A stretch of DNA of 9,467 nt from Gammaproteobacteria bacterium (GTDB lineage Bacteria > Pseudomonadota > Gammaproteobacteria > Pseudomonadales > Azotimanducaceae), in contig NZNP01000043.1 in NCBI GenBank assembly GCA_002694945.1, positions 1 to 9,467 of the forward strand. Direction: 5' to 3'. The notes beneath the pieces are model-generated. The model was not told the DNA's origin. It did not search any database and was given only the letters and a program-made list of their open reading frames with translations. The translations under genes were made by a program, and so were the position numbers. Below, piece by piece: positions 6,725-9,467 of this stretch (positions are counted from its first letter, which is position 1; the number at the start of each line of letters is the position of its first letter).

Positions 6725-7837
6725 ATGGCCATTTCTTTTAGTGACGAACAAGCCATGTTGCTGGAGACGGCCACTGATTTCTGTCGGAATCGATCCCCAA
6801 TGCAAGCTGTCAGAGGAGCCCTAGACGCGACTAATGTGAACCGTGAACTCTGGTCTGAGATGGCCGGGTTAGGATGGTTGGGCATAAATATACCTGAATC
6901 ATTAGGCGGCCTTGGTCTTGGCGTGGATAGCTTAGTGCCTATCGTTGAAGCTATGGGACGCCACCTCATGGGGTCACCATACTTCGGGTCCGTTTTGGCA
7001 GCCGAAACATTGGTGCGTGACGGAACTGAGGAGCAGAAGGGAAAGTGGCTGCCCGCCTTGGCAAGTGGCTCTGTCGCGACGCTTGCCCTTTCAGAGGAAG
7101 ATGGAAGTTGGTTGCTGGAAAACGTGAATGTCGCCGCCGCAAATAAAAAAGCAGGATCGCTTACCCTCAAGGGTCGTAAATGCTTTGTTACGGACGCCGA
7201 TATAGCTGAATTTATGTTAGTCAGTGTGATGCTGGAAGGCAAAGCGGTTCTAGTACTTGTACAACGGGATCAGCTCTCTGATTATGCTATTCAGCGAGAA
7301 ACGGTTATTGATCAAACCAGGCGTAGTTTTCAAGTTGATTTTGCTGGGGTGGAAATACCGACTAACCAGGTATTAGAGACAGCTGACTTTGGGCATTTGG
7401 AGCAGGTTGCTATGCTGCTTCTGTCCGCGGAAATGTCGGGGGGACTGTCTGGTGTGTTGCACCTGATTGTCGACTATCTCACCACTCGCAAAGCCTTCGG
7501 CCGCTACATTGGGAGCTACCAGTCTTTGAAACATCCTGCCTCCGATATTTTGCTTAGTTTAGAGGCAGTCAGATCTCATCTGTATCATGCAGCGACAAAG
7601 ATCAATGCTGGCGGCGCTGAGAGCGAAACTGCTGTATTGATGACAAAATCCATTGCTTCAGAGGCATACGCTTTCGCTGGCGATCGGGCCGTTCAGTTTC
7701 ACGGGGGATTTGGATTTACCTTTGATTGTGATGCACAGTTGTTTCTTCGCCGAGCTCTTTGGTGTCAACATCAGTTTGGCGATGAAAGTTATCTACGACA
7801 AAGACTCGAACCCCTGTTGCTAGATAGAGTAGTCTAA
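6725..7837 (+). CDS. Acyl-CoA dehydrogenase, shorter partner subunit without an obvious catalytic base
   Basis: A 370-residue acyl-CoA dehydrogenase family member. N-terminal FSDEQAMLLETATDFCR (5-21), LGWLGINIPESLGGLGLG (49-66), ALSEEDGSW (121-129) in place of the usual TEPxAGSD motif, RKAFGRYIGSYQSLKH (255-270, FAD-binding Arg) and VQFHGGFGFT (323-332). The isovaleryl-type base position aligns by eye with an Ala near 229, and the medium-chain type position falls in HQFGDESY, which lacks the YEG motif. Both suggest a non-catalytic subunit, like FadE27 or FadE29 in mycobacterial steroid degradation. Two adjacent starts exist: GTG at 6722, overlapping the previous TAG by one base, and ATG at 6725. 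AAGGA at 6714-6718 is 6 nt before the ATG but only 3 nt before the GTG, so ATG is preferred. It very likely pairs with the upstream dehydrogenase. Confidence 0.9.
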   Translation: MAISFSDEQAMLLETATDFCRNRSPMQAVRGALDATNVNRELWSEMAGLGWLGINIPESLGGLGLGVDSLVPIVEAMGRHLMGSPYFGSVLAAETLVRDGTEEQKGKWLPALASGSVATLALSEEDGSWLLENVNVAAANKKAGSLTLKGRKCFVTDADIAEFMLVSVMLEGKAVLVLVQRDQLSDYAIQRETVIDQTRRSFQVDFAGVEIPTNQVLETADFGHLEQVAMLLLSAEMSGGLSGVLHLIVDYLTTRKAFGRYIGSYQSLKHPASDILLSLEAVRSHLYHAATKINAGGAESETAVLMTKSIASEAYAFAGDRAVQFHGGFGFTFDCDAQLFLRRALWCQHQFGDESYLRQRLEPLLLDRVV

Positions 7838-7899
7838 ATCGGATGGTTCAAATAAATCTTGAAAGTCCGGCTGCTGTGACGAAACCTGTTCAAGTTACC

Positions 7900-7916
7900 C
7901 TGGATTTAACGTCCAG
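7900..7916 (+). repeat. Small hairpin in the leader of the LLM oxidoreductase gene
   Basis: CTGGA and TCCAG (5-bp arms, 7-nt loop) lie in the 96-bp gap between the second dehydrogenase and the LLM gene, ending 6 nt before the GAGGG ribosome binding site. No T-run follows, so it is not a standard terminator. It could modestly affect translation, or be chance. Confidence 0.2.
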
Positions 7917-7922
7917 CTGAAA

Positions 7923-7929
7923 GAGGGAG
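7923..7929 (+). promoter_or_regulatory. Ribosome binding site supporting a TTG start
   Basis: GAGGGAG; its GAGGG core ends 6 nt before the TTG at 7934. Upstream in frame there is a TAA at 7907-7909 and no ATG or GTG in between, so this site and the TTG decide the start. Confidence 0.65.
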
Positions 7930-7933
7930 TCTT

Positions 7934-8947
7934 TTGCGAGTTCTAACATCCATATCGGGTCACAAGCTTAACGAGGTAGGACGAATCTCAGCCTCTCTGG
8001 AAAAAGCAGGATTCACGGGAGTAACTTCTCAGGAGAATCGCCAGGATGCATTCCTGCCGCTAGCCATGGCGGCGACTGCGACATCCAAACTGGAATTGCG
8101 CACTAGTATTTCCATTGCCTTTGCAAGGTCGCCGATGTCTAGCGCGATGATGGCTTGGGACATCCAGCAATCTGCACCGGGAAGATTCACTCTGGGTTTA
8201 GGTTCTCAGGTCAAGGGTCACAATATTCGTCGTTTCAGCGTGCCCTGGAGTCCTCCGGCACCGCGCATGCGTGAATACGTTCAAGCTATCCGTGCAATAT
8301 GGGATTGCTGGCAGCGCGGCACAAAACTTGACTATCAGGGTGAGCACTACCAGTTCACACTCATGACACCCAACTTTACCCCGGATAGACTTGAAGGGGG
8401 CTTGCCACGTATTGAGATCGCAGCAGTTGGCCCTGTCATGTTGAAAGTAGCGGCTGAAGAGTGTGACGGCGTTATGTTGCATGGTTTCTGCACAAAAAAG
8501 TACCTCGAAGACGTAGTTATCCCCAGACTAGAAACGGGTTTAGAGCGTACCGGGCGAGATCGCAAAGCTTTTGAAATTTCGGGGGGCGGTTTCGTTGCAA
8601 CCGGCGAAGATGATGAGGCTGTAGCAAAGATGTTTGAGTGGATTCGAATGCGAGTGGGTTTTTATGGCTCGACGCCTGCTTACTGGCCTGTCTTTGAAAG
8701 CCACGGTCTTGAAGATCTTGGCCATAAGCTTAACGACATGTCAAAGCAGGGTCGTTGGGATGAAATGACCCAAGAAGTTTCAGACGATGTAGTGAGCTTG
8801 TTTGCCGCCGTAGGTCGTCACGATGAGCTTGTGAAGGTCTTAACGGAAAGGTTTAGTAAACTTGTTGATGTCGTTTCCTTACCGATTGGAACACCTCCTG
8901 ACTTGATTAAGGAAGTACGAACGATAGTAACCCCAGGGGATTGTTAG
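7934..8947 (+). CDS. LLM-class (luciferase-like) flavin/F420-dependent oxidoreductase
   Basis: A 337-residue TIM-barrel protein of the bacterial luciferase-like superfamily. Conserved pieces are GFTGVTSQENRQDAFLPLA (26-44), LELRTSISIAFARSPM (53-68), GRFTLGLGSQVKGHN (83-97), FSVPWSPPAPRMREY (101-115), YQGEHYQFTLMTPNF (134-148), CDGVMLHGF (177-185) and FYGSTPAYWPV (243-253). This resembles the group annotated as probable F420-dependent oxidoreductases of the MSMEG_2256 type, found near acyl-CoA catabolism genes. Cofactor (F420 or FMN) and substrate cannot be settled from sequence. The start is TTG: there is no in-frame ATG/GTG after the upstream TAA at 7907-7909, and the first internal ATG would remove 44 conserved residues. 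It follows the dehydrogenase pair after 96 bp and is probably co-transcribed. Whether it reduces, or oxygenates as a monooxygenase, is open. Confidence 0.88.
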   Translation: MRVLTSISGHKLNEVGRISASLEKAGFTGVTSQENRQDAFLPLAMAATATSKLELRTSISIAFARSPMSSAMMAWDIQQSAPGRFTLGLGSQVKGHNIRRFSVPWSPPAPRMREYVQAIRAIWDCWQRGTKLDYQGEHYQFTLMTPNFTPDRLEGGLPRIEIAAVGPVMLKVAAEECDGVMLHGFCTKKYLEDVVIPRLETGLERTGRDRKAFEISGGGFVATGEDDEAVAKMFEWIRMRVGFYGSTPAYWPVFESHGLEDLGHKLNDMSKQGRWDEMTQEVSDDVVSLFAAVGRHDELVKVLTERFSKLVDVVSLPIGTPPDLIKEVRTIVTPGDC

Positions 8948-8982
8948 CCTAAAGATAAAGTTTGTTTTATCAGTACGGCTAG
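8944..8982. terminator. Nested stem structure between convergent genes, possible bidirectional terminator
   Basis: The outer arms TTAGCC (8944-8949) and GGCTAG (8977-8982) pair with one T-G wobble. The inner arms GATAAA (8954-8959) and TTTATC (8966-8971) form a 6-bp AT-rich stem with a 6-nt loop. The structure spans both facing stop codons (LLM TAG at 8945-8947, folE TAG at 8979-8981). No GC-rich stem with a T-run is present, so it is not a classical intrinsic terminator, but the position between convergent genes makes a role in ending both transcripts plausible. Confidence 0.35.
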
Positions 8983-9467
8983 CTTGAGATTAAGGACAGG
9001 AACTCCACTCGTGTTGCTGGTTGATCTCTCAGAGTTCCCAGCATCACCGATGTTTTCATTAACGAATTCTGCTTTTCCACTCCCCGCATCATCATGCACA
9101 TGTGTTTCGCTTCTATAATTACGCCTACCCCCGAGGCGCCAGTCACCCCCTCAATAGCGTCTGCTATCTCTTTCGTTAGGTTTTCCTGTATCTGGAGCCG
9201 ACGCGCATACATGTCGACTATTCTCGCTACTTTGGACAGGCCCAGAACTTTCCCAGTAGGCACGTATGCAACGTGACATTTGCCAATAAATGGCAGCATG
9301 TGATGCTCACACATCGAATACAGTTCAATATCCTGGACCACAATCATCTCTGAACTCTCGGAGTCGAATAAAGCATTGTTCACGACTTGATGGAGGGTTT
9401 GTTTATAACCGCGAGTAAGAAACTGCATGGCCTTGGCAGCTCGTGAGGGAGTATCTAAAAGTCCCTC
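8979..9467 (-). CDS. folE: GTP cyclohydrolase I (type FolE1), C-terminal 162 residues, cut by window edge
   Basis: Converts GTP to 7,8-dihydroneopterin triphosphate, the first step of the tetrahydrofolate (pterin) pathway; cytosolic, and decameric in known members. Seen: [12 protein letters not shown] with zinc ligands Cys53 and His56 of the visible fragment, and [15 protein letters not shown] with zinc ligand Cys124. The 71-residue spacing between the two Cys ligands equals that of E. coli Cys110 and Cys181. [10 protein letters not shown]...FLSLI closes the protein. The frame continues without a stop past the internal ATG at 9428 to the window edge, and the extra residues ([13 protein letters not shown]) match the family's usual LxDTPxRxAKA segment, so the true start lies outside. 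It is convergent with the LLM gene and has no evident link to the catabolic operons; it looks like a chromosomal housekeeping neighbour. Confidence 0.96.
   Translation of the reverse strand, partial: EGLLDTPSRAAKAMQFLTRGYKQTLHQVVNNALFDSESSEMIVVQDIELYSMCEHHMLPFIGKCHVAYVPTGKVLGLSKVARIVDMYARRLQIQENLTKEIADAIEGVTGASGVGVIIEAKHMCMMMRGVEKQNSLMKTSVMLGTLRDQPATRVEFLSLISS

Noticed and set aside
6685..7242. 185-codon minus-strand open frame opposite the second dehydrogenase
   Set aside because: It is antisense to a conserved gene and has a low-complexity Ser/Pro-rich translation with no domain.
8979..9428. folE starting at the ATG at 9428 as a complete 149-residue gene
   Set aside because: The frame continues upstream to the window edge with the conserved DTPSRAAKA segment, so that Met is internal and the gene is cut by the window.
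7934..9467. Functional link between folE and an F420 cofactor for the LLM enzyme
   Set aside because: FolE makes dihydroneopterin triphosphate for pterins. The F420 deazaflavin comes from a different branch, and the gene is convergent rather than co-transcribed.

Overview
The window looks like chromosomal DNA of a Proteobacterium, possibly an uncultured marine gammaproteobacterium. That guess rests on the moderate GC content (near 50% by eye), the strong AGGAG-type ribosome binding sites and the style of the catabolic protein families. The taxonomic call is weak. I see no insertion sequence, phage gene, CRISPR array, tRNA or rRNA.

Positions 1 to 5411 hold a tight minus-strand operon, read from right to left: acyl-CoA carboxylase carboxyltransferase (beta) subunit, biotin carboxylase/biotin carrier (alpha) subunit, enoyl-CoA hydratase of the LiuC/AtuE type, and an AtuA-family (DUF1446) protein that runs off the left edge. 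Gaps are 18 bp or less, and beta and alpha overlap by 13 bp. This set is the core of the leucine/isovalerate (liu) and acyclic terpene (atu) routes. In those routes a beta-methyl-enoyl-CoA is carboxylated on its methyl group, hydrated and then cleaved. AtuA tips the guess toward a terpenoid or other branched acid rather than plain leucine.

A 105-bp divergent intergenic region (5412 to 5516) carries two short palindromes. From it starts a plus-strand operon: two acyl-CoA dehydrogenase genes (5517 to 7837) that look like the catalytic and non-catalytic halves of one heteromeric enzyme, then a luciferase-like (LLM-class) flavin or F420 oxidoreductase (7934 to 8947) that starts at TTG. The dehydrogenase pair could make the enoyl-CoA used by the carboxylase.

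At the right edge, convergent with this operon, lies the C-terminal part of folE (GTP cyclohydrolase I), probably an unrelated housekeeping gene. A nested stem structure spans the two facing stop codons. The window shows no dedicated lyase, CoA ligase or transcriptional regulator, so the pathway must use genes outside it.
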